Source of the DNA: Thuidium tamariscinum
Taxonomy: Eukaryota > Streptophyta > Bryopsida > Hypnales > Thuidiaceae
NCBI GenBank assembly: GCA_947034885.2
Contig: OX344752.2
Location: forward strand, 23,149,386-23,213,385
Direction: 5' to 3'
Length of the DNA stretch: 64,000 bases
Shown: positions 22,354 to 32,729 of the stretch, in pieces
Layout of the letters: the number at the start of each line of letters is the position of its first letter
Numbering within the stretch: position 1 is the stretch's first letter
Position numbers and translations under genes: made by a program
Notes under the pieces: generated by a model
Seen by the model: the letters and a program-made list of their open reading frames with translations, nothing else
What the model was told of the DNA's origin: nothing
Databases searched by the model: none

Positions 22354-25300
22354 TAAAGTTTACATTGAGGGTGAGCTTCTCAAAAAATCTAGATTATTCA
22401 CTTGCACAGTTTAGAAGAAAATGAAATTTGAAGTTTAATTTGGGTCAATTGAATTATTTGTAAAGTCCCCCCCCCCCCCCCCCTTTTGGGCATCACTTTT
22501 TTTGAAGTGGAGAAGGCAACTACAGTTGAAGCGTCAAACTTTTTTGCAAGATACTTATGTCACATGACTTCAAAAGTGGGAACCAAACTTTTTTAGGCAC
22601 CATTTTGATGGAAAAATAAGTTTCATACCCACTTTTATTTTGACATTTTTAACTCAACCGGCTTTTCCACAAAACTCGCGGGTTTAAACCCCGGTTAGAG
22701 TACTTTACAAATAACTCAAATAGGAAAATTAAGTTTGAAAAGAATTAGATTTGAAGTTTAATTTGGATCAATGGAAAATTAAGTTTGAGTTTTGATTTGG
22801 GTCAATAGAATAATATATAAACGTACTTCAAAAGAGTATAAATTCTACAATACTTTGAGCATTTTTCCAATTCATGGTGTAGCTTGCAATGCATGGTGGC
22901 CATTGAAATGAGAGTAGTGCTTGGAGAATAACAAGAATGCATACTTGTCTTTTTGTTGAGCTCCTAGGATTTGCCCTTTGTTGAGGTGGATTTGACTAGT
23001 TTGAGGTGGGCAACAATCACATATGTTAGTTGCATTTTGAGCCCATGAATTCTACTACACCACTCCACTTAAGAAATTCTAGAAGGTATAGTTTGACACC
23101 TAAAGTTTTTTGACTATGATTTCACCAAAAACGCTCCAAAACTGCCATTTTTATTATAAGTACAAAATTTAAGAAGAAACAACATTTTTGACACATGTAA
23201 CTATAGGTATTTGTAGTAAGCTAGTTTAGGAAGGTGTGGAAAAAATTTCAGAAATTTCCACCTTGTAGATTGCAAGATATTAGCATTTGAATTGACAAAA
23301 TTTCTTTTTTTGGCCTCGTGAAAAATTGGGCAATTGCACTTCACAAGGTCATGTTTGTATGAGAAAATGTCCAAAATAGTTGTATCCCTTTGGATTCATT
23401 CTTCAAGGCAAGTTGGCTAAATGCTTGAAAAATTGTAGATCATTTAGAATAGTGCAACATATAGAAAAAAATAGGAAGTACAAAGAAGTAAAGAATGATT
23501 CAAAATACTAAATTGTTAATAAATTATTTATGGAATTGAAAAATTCCAATTCCAATGGTTGTAATGTTGTAATAAACAATCTACACTCAATGTTTTTATT
23601 TTTTTCCAAAAATATTAAAAATTGAGTTGAACAAATGACTCTAAGGTTTCTTTTAGAATCTATAGTGAATCCATAACTACCCCCAAGTTGTAACTCCTTA
23701 TAGCTTTTGTTTCATCAATCAAAATGGAATGATGCAAAGCTTCCTATGTATATATAAATCTAAAGAACCAATTGCAAATTTTTATTTCTCAAAAAAGTAT
23801 ATTTTTAGAGTTTTTTTAGATTGCCTAGACTACCTGCCAATCACTAAGAATTACATATCATACAAAAACTTTTTAACCATGTAGCCAAAAGCTATGAAAA
23901 TTGTTGGGCCTTAAAAGCTACTCCTTGAGAAAGTGTTGTATCAAAATTTCAAAAGAAGATAGTAAAAGCTCTGGTCTCAAGTACCTACCCAAAATTTCTA
24001 TGTTGCCAAAAAATGCAATTTGGTCGTTTAGGGGTTAACTCAAGAATTTGATGAAACTACTCCCATTGGATTCATAATGCATGCACTACACCACTCCACT
24101 TCAAAAGGCATAGTTTAACTTGAAATTTGATGAAACTACTCCCATTGGATTCAAAATGCAATCTAGTTTCTATGAGTAAATTTTATTTTTAGAAAACACT
24201 CAAAAATTGAAAAGAAGCTTGAAAAAGGGGAGCACCCAAAGAAAGGTTGCTTGGGTCATTACGGGTTAAGAACTCTTGTTGGTCTTCGGCCATCTTTGGC
24301 GTACTTTGAGTCCTTGTAATTTTGACATGCAGCGTCCAAATAACTCATTACTGGGAGCATTCGAATCCTCCTTGCTTGGCTGACAAGAACATAAGAGTCT
24401 GACCCGAATCACAAGAGTAACAACAGTGTTCATCGCCAAGGCGTTGTCGTGACCGGAGCCCGAGTGTGGGTCAACTACAAAATTAACTGGCCATTTATTT
24501 TCCCACAAATCTCAGGGCAAAACACATGCTCCGATCCATACACACCCAGACTCAAACAGCATTATTTATTAGAGTCCCTGAATTCGAGTTGGCTGAGCGA
24601 AGTGGGTCGGGACAAACCCTAAACCTTCACAGGTTGGAATTCCAGCAAGCTTTATTAGTTTCAGCTCAGGGGTTAACGCTTCAATCACAAGCTGCTGATG
24701 CAGGAGCCAACGCACACCGGAAACTTCAAGCTCCATCGAAGAGAGCGTTTCCAAGAGGGCTGTCGGGCTCTGGAGTCCCTGAGAGGGTGCAAAGGTCTTC
24801 TTATCTCCAGTTTAGGGTTTCGCATTGGTGAGGGCCGCGCGTACGCGAGCCCCCGCTGCCACAAATTATGACGTGTATGCCTCCATGTAGGAAGATACTA
24901 GAGCTCCCATGACCGAAGTGCAATGGAGACAGTTGCCCTAGGCCATCCACCTTGGTGATCATGGATAGACCCCGCCCAGGTAAGTGAGGAGAGCGGGCGG
25001 ACTTGGGGCTCATGTACGCGCACACTTCGGGGACCCCCGACTAACCTTATGGGTTATTGGCTCCGTCCTCAGCTTCCGCCGGGCCAAACCAGAACGGGGG
25101 GCAGCTTTCCAGGGAAGCTGCCCTCTGCCCGGGCCCGGCTCCTCTCCGCTTCAGGCCGCGTCGAAAGCAACGATGCTTGTTTCTTTCGTGGAAAAACATC
25201 TCACTTCACTTCACTGACTCGAGTCCCTCGAAGCAATAAGCTCCAGAAATATAAGGAGCGCACTGAATGCCGCAATCTGATCTCTTCTACCTTGACATGC

Positions 25301-25698
25301 GCTCTACTGGCATTTGGGACTGGCACCACGCACATACATATACAGCAGGTGTGGCAAGACATTCGAGAACGACAATTGTAGTTCAGAGAAGGTCATACCG
25401 TACATTCATTCGATCAGGGGAATTGAAGCTAGGAATGTGTCACCGTGGATTGGCTGCACGATGGGCATGCCAAGAAGTAATGCCTGCTGATATATGGATG
25501 ACAACCAATTGAAAGAAGGGCCCCCGCAATGATACCGTATGCATGCCCATAAATCCCAGCAGCGGATTCACAGATTCGGCACTCTCAAGCATGACGTGCA
25601 ACGCAAATCCCTCGTCGTGGAGAGACTGCTTGCGCATGCTGACACGGATCGAGTGGATGGGAAAAACTTCAGTGCTCACGGACTCTGCAGCTAGTTTG
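22354..25698 (-). repeat. Right arm of the 3.3-kb identical inverted repeat
   Basis: Reverse complement of 11621-14958, with only homopolymer-length differences found (17 C from 22467 onward, then 4 T). At the outer boundary the arms part abruptly. The right side has about 22 bases (around 25699-25720, TTTGGTTCAAATTGCCACC) where the left has AGTGAC. Homology then continues at lower identity. Confidence 0.95.
24827..24987 (-). ncRNA. U1: U1 spliceosomal snRNA gene, right copy, ~161 nt
   Basis: Exact reverse complement of the U1 gene at 12332-12492, with the same ACTTACCTG 5' end, ATTGCACT loop, AATTTGTGG Sm site and terminal hairpin. The two U1 genes point toward each other across about 12.3 kb. 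About 700 bases of upstream DNA are identical as well, so both share whatever promoter exists. The downstream flank begins GAAACCCTAAAC in both. I find no standard plant snRNA upstream element. Confidence 0.9.
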
Positions 25699-26308
25699 CG
25701 TTTGGTTCAAATTGCCACCGGAGTCTGCGGGGTGCCAATAACTTACGTGATTGATGAGAGAGCTGGCCTGCAACTGATCGACCGACGTTGGCCAAAAAGG
25801 GTTTGTCACTCAGACGGAAGGCCGCACTGCGCGATCAGGCAACCCTCCAGCACAACAAAAAGGTGTGGCCGACGGCGGGAGAGGCCTTCACGTTCAAGGT
25901 GCTCTAATGCATTAAAGGGTGGTCGTGCAAGAGGCATGAACGCAGCCGAGCAAATTCACGCGGAGAATTCGCTCGCTATTTGCTCGTAAGCAGGAGCTGA
26001 ATTGAAGGAAGCCGCGGAGGAAGAGGAGCTTCAGGCGGACGTCACCATTTCCTCAGAGTTGAATCCTTCTTTTCCACCCGATTCCCAACACGCGCGATTT
26101 GGCAATAGATGAAGCTTCCTTCTGAAATGCCCAGGAGTTGTCCTTCCCGTTTGCGCGGATGAACTCCATCACTCACACGCTGTGGTGTGTAACTACGCCA
26201 ACGCCATCTCACAGCCCCTTGATGAATCGCCCTGCAAGGAAATTATCATTGATTGGATCGATTAGTTCCAAAAGGTGCGAGTCCATGAAGAGGCATATGT
26301 GAAGATCA
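25699..26308. repeat. Diverged outer flank of the right arm plus a right-only segment
   Basis: 25699-25903 matches the inverse of 11430-11620 with scattered substitutions. 25904-26308 has no counterpart on the left and looks like an insertion on this side (or a loss on the left). Homology with the left flank resumes at about 26309. No gene is recognised. Confidence 0.7.
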
Positions 26309-26950
26309 CTTCCAAGGTGCCAATGAGGGAACTTCAAGCCTGTGTCACCATTTGATACACAATCTTTGACTCGATGACGATCATCACGTAGCTTGAGATT
26401 TTGCAATGATTTCTGCAAGGAGTAATTCACAACACAGTTTGAGTGGAAAGGGAAACATCGAGTATGGAAAGTTAACTGCGGCACAACAAAATGGAGCTCA
26501 ATCATATCTTGATGATGAACGTGGATGCCTGCGTGCGACGATCATTACCACAGGAGGACCATCAGCACCATGTCACCACTTGTTTCACAACCTTCCACTC
26601 GACGGCGACCATCTCGAAGTTTGGATTTCTGCGATGAATCCTGAAAGGAGATGTGTGGGAAGTGAAGCATTGGGTGTGAGTATGAACTTGAAAGCAGAGC
26701 TCAATCATGCCGTGAAAACGAAAGGTGGATGCCCAAATGGAAAGGCATGTGTGATGATCGCTCTCAAGATGTGCCAAGGAGGGAGCTTCAAGACCTTGTC
26801 ACCAATTGGTTCACAATCACTCCGTCGATAAAGTTCACTGCGTAATTTGGATTTCTGCAATGAATTCTGCAAGATGTTTTTCTGGAAGAAGGGATTCTGC
26901 AAGACGTAATTCTGCAAGGAGTTATGCGGAAAGTGAAGCATCAGGAGTGA
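26270..26950 (+). repeat. Three ~227-bp tandem repeats at the 5' end of the SET gene
   Basis: Anchors TGTCACCA..TG.TTCACAA recur at 26343, 26571 and 26797 (spacings 228 and 226). Each is followed by TGGATTTCTGCAATGAAT-type and GCAAGGAG-type phrases and by (G)AGCTCAATCATGCCGTGAAAAC. The last unit runs directly into the SET-gene coding frame. The first unit is also homologous, inverted, to 11290-11430. Confidence 0.8.
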
Positions 26951-29385
26951 GGATAAACATGTGCTACTTGAAAGCCGAGCTCGATCATGCTGTGAAAACG
27001 AATGTGGATGCGCACATGAGCGGCACTCCGCTTCTCTCCGTCCCTAATGCCAAGACCAACCAGGCTATGGTAGAAAGCGAATGTGACTGCTACGTGAGAG
27101 GGAAGGAGACCTGCTCCGGAACCTGTGCGTGTCGCACGGTCATGAAGGTCTGTGAGGTCACGTGCAACTGCCATGGGTTTTGCTGCAACAGCTTCGTGAC
27201 CATGCCGAAACTGGACGTGCGAGAAGACGCTCTGGGACAGGAAGTGTACACCAGAGACAACCTCACTCAACAGAAACTCGCCTTCGTTGTGTGTGGGCAG
27301 ATTCTCACCGAATCGCTGATCGGTAGTATTGCAATGATCGACCCTCGTCGATGTTACTATGGTGTGCGAGTCTCGTGGCCTGGGTATACCAAGGATGTTC
27401 CTGGTAACCCTGGAGAAGTCAAATTTGTCGTGGATCCGTGGAACCATATCTCCGGAATGGTAAACCACAGCTGCGATCCCAACACGGATGTTAGCCCGTG
27501 GTAAGCAAGCCCTAAAACCCAAAACTCGAAACCCTAAAGAAGAAAGATGATTGCTTTAAACGTTTGAATCAGGAGATCGATGATAGGTTTCATGTGCTCC
27601 CTTTACGCCAACGTTTTAGAGATGTTGGGAATTTTGAATGACATCGGAGATCAAATTCATGAGCTCGATGCAAGAAAGTATTTAAAGTCTATTGATCACA
27701 ATGTTTGATGGGAAATCATCAACAATTTCATGAGTTTGATACATTGTATGATTTGGGTTTGGAATTGGCAGATCGAAAAACATTACGTACCCAGACATGC
27801 AAGCTGATGACAGTCTGTGGCTCATGCAGCTGGGCGAACGGCAAGGTGTATGCTGTCGGAAGGACTCTCCGCAGAATCCTCTCCAAAGAAGCGCTTACAT
27901 TCGATTACAAGTGAGTTACTTGCACACCGACAGCCGAGAAATTAGGGGTCAAATTCTGTATGAATAACAAAGAATTTCCCGACATCAACAGATTAGGGTT
28001 TTAATTCTGCATGAATGTGGGAGGGTTTACCTACAGTCAACGGATTAGGGTATAGATTCTGCGTGTTTAGGGGATTCCTCAACTCCCAATGGATTCTGCA
28101 TCAGTGAAGGTTTAGGAGCACGCTGCAAGGTGCCAAACAGATTGTGTAATGCATAACAGGCGAATCGTGGTGTAAACATGTGTGTAGGTGGACGGGAGTT
28201 ATCGACGGCCCCGCAGCCGAGCTCTGTTTCTGCCGATCCAGTCGATGTCGCGGCTTCATAGCCGACCCCTGCAGCAAACTCATGGAGAGGAGCATCCTGC
28301 ATTTCAAGCACGAGCTCGATCGTCTACAAACTTTCCATGACGACGAGGAGAAGACGCTCCAGGATCAAATTCAGGCCATGGACGCCGAAACAAAAAAGAT
28401 CCCCTCCATCCCCCAGCAACTGAGAATCAACCGACGCTTGGACAAGAACGACAAGCTTCAAGTCGCCTGCAACAACATCGAAGTAGCAGTGAAACGCGCC
28501 ACGGACGCCATGTCCGTCGCTCGCCATGCGAAGTGCATGGAAAGGGCAAGGCAATATGCAAGAAAGCTTCACGATTTGGACTGCAAACCCAGCAAAAAAA
28601 CTTACAATAAATCAAAATCTCCTGATCCGCCCTCGTTCTCAACGCAAGCGAAAGCCTCCTCGTGCTTCGGATGGTTGGCGCAAGAGCTTGGCGAGCCCAT
28701 CGAGCCCTTGCCGCTCTCTCTCGCCCTCGCATCCACTGGGTCCCTCCGCTACACCTCCTCGAAGCCCCCGTGGATACCTTCGGGAAGCAGAGGCCGGCAA
28801 ACCCTGAATTTAAGAAAGTTTCCTTCCCTGTCTCTCCCCTGCTCCCATCTCCCTTCCCCGAGAATCCCCCGCCCGCGACATCCTCGCACGAAAACCCTCA
28901 GTAAACTCCCGGCCAACATCACCGAATGGCCAGATTCCGGCCTGCTCAGCCTCGACGAACGGAAGAAGCTCATGGCGTGGATCGAAGGCAAAATCAGTGC
29001 GCGCGGAGGCTCAAGAGGAGTCTACGCTCCTGAAGGAGCCGTGGAATTCGCGTTTTGGCTTCACACGCGAGTGCGGAAACCTGATGAAAAGAAGATGAGG
29101 ACTTTTCGGAAGAGGTGGTCGGGAATCACCACGCAGGAGTTGCTGGAGAGGTTTGAGGAAGAGAGTGGGGATGGGGGAGGGATGTCGAGAAGAGCGCTGC
29201 ATTGTATATTGGCGGATGTGTTGACGTATACGCCGTGGAAGTGGGAGTTGCTGGGAGAGGTGAAGATGGTGGAGGATCGAGGGGAGGGGGATCGGTGGCC
29301 CCTTTTGTGGAAGGATCTCTTGACGTTGCCGGGGGTGGTGCCGGAGTTTTCTGCTGATCGTGTTTGTGCGAGTCACCAAGCTTGA
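26860..29385 (+). CDS. SET-domain histone-lysine methyltransferase with Cys-rich pre-SET, 3 exons
   Basis: Exons 26860-27500, 27830-27910 and 28188-29385 close in frame (639 aa from this ATG). Starts at 26959 or 27016 are also possible, because the first ~50 codons come from the 227-bp repeat. A Cys-rich block (CDCYVRGKETCSGTCACR, then CEVTCNCHGFCCN) resembles CXC/AWS pre-SET modules. The SET core shows YTRDNL, the cofactor/catalytic motif MVNHSCDPN, and ALTFDYK. A post-SET CFCRSSRCRGFI follows. Such proteins transfer methyl groups from S-adenosylmethionine to histone lysines in the nucleus. The ~375-residue C-terminal part has a helical stretch (HFKHELDRLQTFHDDEEKTL), a Ser/Pro/Arg-rich linker and a Trp-rich end (WKWELLGEV, RWPLLWKDLL) that I do not recognise. 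Residue specificity cannot be told. Confidence 0.8.
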
Positions 29386-29775
29386 CGATGCAAGTCACTC
29401 AGTTCCGAAGAATTTAAAGTTGCCAAAAAAATTAATCAAGAAAACAAGAAATGATTACGTCCACTGGCTCTCTCTGAGATCATATCTTTGACCTCTTCGT
29501 GTGTTTAGGGTTTAGGATCTGATCTCTTCATGTACCTGCACAAACGAAGAAGTCTTCAGTTTTCTGCTGCCACAGGGCTTGACAATGCAAGTGATTGCGC
29601 TCAGTTCAGAAGACATTCAAGCTGCACAAAAAAAATTGTTACCGAAAAATAAGAAGTGATGTCTCTGCTGGTTCTATCTGAGATCATAGCTTTGATCTCT
29701 TCATGTGGTTTGGGTTTGGGATCTGATTTCTTCAAGTAACAGCGCAAACGAAGGGGTCTTCTGGATTAAGCTTCC
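29379..29775. repeat. Two ~197-bp tandem copies after the SET gene
   Basis: Copy one begins near the stop codon (CTTGACGATGCAAGTCACTCAGTT) and copy two at about 29577 (CTTGACAATGCAAGTGATTG). Both continue through GAGATCATA, a TTTAGGGTTTAGG or GTTTGGGTTTGGG phrase, ATCTGAT and CAAACGAAG. They probably form the SET-gene 3' flank. Confidence 0.75.
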
Positions 29776-30203
29776 TTGTGTGACATTTTCCATAGTGGTT
29801 CCATGAGACTTTGAGTCCAATCATCTCGACTCAAAAGCATTAGGGATGCAAAAAAGGCTCCGCGGAGAAAGAAGATTCAGAATCATTATTCGAAACTCTA
29901 CAACTAGAGTAAGCTCGTTGATGAAAACCCAAAGAATTGCGTCATGCTCGATTCGGTAACCAAACTGCAAATTGCGGAGCAGGAATTGCAGAGCTTCGAC
30001 AGTCACAGTAAACCTTGAATTCAATAGACAATTAATTTAGCCTCTAAAATGCGCATCACTCAGAGAGTTTGCGCGCTGCAACCCTAATCACTGCAATCAT
30101 GCCTCGGGCCAAGAGAACGAAGTCCTCTCAGTCTGCCATTTGTCACAACTACACTGCGCGACGTCATCTTAAAATCGACACCTGGCTAGGTCGGTGAGCT
30201 TCC
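29776..30203. other. Intergenic, upstream of the bicistronic locus
   Basis: No gene is seen. This stretch should include the promoter and 5' leader of the locus that starts at 30204. No promoter element was assigned. Confidence 0.4.
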
Positions 30204-31111
30204 ATGGCCGGTGCTACAGTCGACTTGTCTAAGCTTAGTTCAATCTTGCTTGAAAGATTGCAACAGTGTGTGACGAAGTTTCCAATTTTGAGCCTTCTGG
30301 TGGATTTTTGCTCGACACTGGTGTCTCAATTTTTGTTCGGTAAGTGTTTTCGTATGCTTTGGATTGTTGTGTTTGTTTCAGTCTTGTGTTTGAAGAGAAT
30401 CTGGGTTAGTGGTGAATGCTTTCTAGGACTTTTTCACTGGATAGTGGGATTATTCCTGAATGCAGAAATTTAGAAACTCAGTGACTTTGTTGCGATCTTT
30501 CTTGGACGGAGTAACTGGTGTGAGATTTTGTCAAGATTCTCTTCTTTCTGAGCCCTTCTCGATTCTAGTCCGCAAATTCTAACTATCATGCGAGGATATG
30601 AGAACTCTTGATTTCTAATGCGGGATTTCACTCTTTCTTTCCATTGAGCTCTGTTATCTGTTGGGTAAACCATGTTTTTGCGGTCAATTAGAAACCCTAC
30701 TCAGCTTAAAAACCCTAGACGAATTCATGGATGTCACAGCGAGTTTCAAGATTGCCTCACCTAGATTAACTTACTGGTAGATGACCTCCATGGACATGTC
30801 TTGATCATCGTAATGCTTGATTGATTTTAGTTGCACTTCAGTTTTGCGATTCTCAGGGTGTTTCCATCGTAGGTCTGTTTTGTAATTAGCTGTTTGAGTT
30901 TTAGCGGTCATGCCTTAAATTAGAAACCCTGCACAACTTAGAATCCGTTGACGAATTTTTGAATCTCTCAGCGAAACTCGAAATTGCGTTGCCTAGTTTA
31001 CCATTGCGTGACCTCTGTTGACATGACTTTGATCATTGTAATCCTCGATTGGTACCAGGTGCGCTTCACATCGGCGACTGCGAACACATAATTATCTTTA
31101 GTGCACTTTGA
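30204..31111 (+). CDS. Small protein, first cistron of a possible bicistronic transcript, 62 aa
   Basis: Exon 30204-30339 ends at a GTAAGTG donor. Joining it to the acceptor TACCAG before 31059 continues the frame as FGALHIGDCEHIIIF and stops with TGA at 31109-31111. Phase closes exactly (189 nt). The protein has an amphipathic start (LSSILLERLQQ) and a hydrophobic segment (FPILSLLVDFCSTLVSQFLF), suggesting a small membrane protein. The intron holds a two-copy repeat and the acceptor lies at the end of the second copy. The stop is followed by AG and the ATG of the next small protein. I do not recognise the family. The splice is predicted from sequence only. Confidence 0.5.
30680..31068. repeat. 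Diverged ~225-bp tandem duplication in the intron
   Basis: Both copies run TTAGAAACCCT ... GACGAATT ... CACAGCGA/CTCAGCGA ... GTTGCCTAG-like ... GACCTC ... GATCAT.GTAAT and end with AG followed by TTGCACTTC or GTGCGCTTC. The second copy (from about 30918) supplies the acceptor used in the predicted splice at 31058. Confidence 0.65.
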
Positions 31112-31113
31112 AG

Positions 31114-31344
31114 ATGGCGTGCATTCCGATTCCGCTTTGCATCGAGTGCGGCAACACCGACAACCCATGCCGGTGCAAGATCATCGGACCCACGCTGGGG
31201 TTCATCGGCTTTGTGGTGGCCGCAGTAATCGAGTGGCCCATTGGAGCTGCAGTGTGGTGCTGCAATCACAAGACTGGGGAGCGCCTCATGTCCCACCCTG
31301 CCATGGTGGTTCGACCCAGCATCTCGAATTGCATTCCCTTCTAA
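31114..31344 (+). CDS. Conserved small plant protein, 76 aa, Cys-rich start and one membrane segment
   Basis: The frame begins MACIPIPLCIECGNTDNPCR. A CxxC...CxC cluster (CIECG, NPCRCK) is followed by a hydrophobic stretch (GPTLGFIGFVVAAVIEWPIG), then a basic tail with HPAMVVRPS. I remember very similar small proteins in many land plants, annotated only as hypothetical. The Cys cluster could bind a metal. It starts two bases after the stop of the preceding small frame. The stop codon is followed closely by a GTAAGG donor, so an intron in the 3' untranslated region is likely. Confidence 0.7.
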   Translation: MACIPIPLCIECGNTDNPCRCKIIGPTLGFIGFVVAAVIEWPIGAAVWCCNHKTGERLMSHPAMVVRPSISNCIPF

Positions 31345-32729
31345 GGTAAGGTCAAGACCCTGAAATTCTGGTATATTGTTATGATTTTTTGTGTTTTCTA
31401 TCGAAAGAGGATTCTAAATGCTCCCAAGAATGTGGTGTTTGAATTCTGTATGCAAAAGTTATTGATGATTAAAGTTCAGTTGATGGATTTTCTAAAATTA
31501 TTTCTGTGACAAAGAAATCATGGTGTTAAATGCTGACCGTAGGTTTTAGTGTGAGAATAGCTAAACATTCTTATTGCGAGTGAAATTGGGTTCCTACATA
31601 CCGTGTTACTTGAAGGTTACTTGAAGGATGTGTGATTTGGATGTTGGGTGTGTGAAGTTTTATTTGTAAACGTTCTAAAATTTTCTGATTTCTACATCTG
31701 TACAGGTTGAGAAGGGGATGCGTACACAGTTGCACACCTGCTTAACATCTCCAATTGCATTCTCTTCTAGGTTCTGATTCAAGTGGAGTTTTTTCCGGTA
31801 TCAATTGCAGATGAGTCCAGCACAAGATCGATGATTCGTCTTTCCTGTGCACCCAGGGAGGTGGATCTGTATTGATTAGTTTATAGTACTTTTTAGTTTA
31901 ATGAGGAATTACCTGTAAACGCCACTATTGGAGCTTTTTGTAGGGTAATCATGTAAGTAAACCAACTATGAGAGGTTTAATTTCTTATTGTTGTATGAGG
32001 GCATTGCAGATGTAAATTGTAGCCGCTCGTCTCTTGGAAGAGTTATAGACTGCATATAAGAGATCTGCAGCTTCTTTCATAGATGTAGGTTATTTCATGT
32101 TAGAGATTAGGGTTTAGTTTTTTTTCAACAGTTAGGAAATATTGCTCATTAGAACCTACTGAAACTCTCTCACTTCATTGCAGGTGTAGCTTGTAGTGAT
32201 GTAATTGATCTCTACCCTTTTGTTTCAGAGACAACAAAACTCTTGGTTGAGCACATGGATGCTGATAATGTGAGTATTTCGAATTTTTTGTAGTAGCGTT
32301 TCCTCACTGTCAAACATTGTTTCAAAACTCAAATTGAGCTTTTGAATTATATGTATGAGTGGATTTGGGATGTTTATAACATGAGACTTTTGTAATGAGT
32401 TTGATAACTCTTCATTTGAACTTGAGGTTTTTGGAGGTGCATTTTAGTGTGCTAACTCATTTTTTCGTGTTGTTCATGTCACCTTCAATCTCCCTCAACT
32501 CTTAATGTATGCAAATTTCTCAAACATTGAGGAGAGTGGCATAATACTATGAATAGAATATGCACATTTATCTTGTTTTATTCTCGCAACTTCTATGCAA
32601 TATTGTAGTTAATATTGGTTTGTGAATTAATAAGCAAATCCTTTAAACTTCTATATGGTTGGATTTACTTTTTTAAACAATCTTCTTCATTAAGGATTTC
32701 TATAAGTCTACATTGGAAGGCTTGAGAAC
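31345..32729. other. 3' flank of the small-protein locus
   Basis: Contains probable untranslated exons after the small-protein stop (for example the acceptor CTGTACAG near 31705). It then grades into AT-rich DNA after about 32300. No coding region is supported. Confidence 0.4.

Larger units (their letters stand above)
13050..24269. mobile_element. 11.2-kb AT-rich element with ~1.9-kb terminal inverted repeats (TTAACCC ends)
   Basis: The outer ends read TTAACCCGTAATGACCC and, at the right, its exact complement ending GGGTTAA. At 13050 and 24269 base composition switches abruptly from host-like GC to very AT-rich. The terminal inverted repeats are 13050-14958 and 22354-24269, with a unique centre of 14959-22353. 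Internally a second TTAACCCCTAAACGACC occurs at 13281. No transposase was found, so it would be non-autonomous. The TTAA+CCC end resembles piggyBac ends, which duplicate TTAA, but that assignment is inference from the ends alone. Confidence 0.6.
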
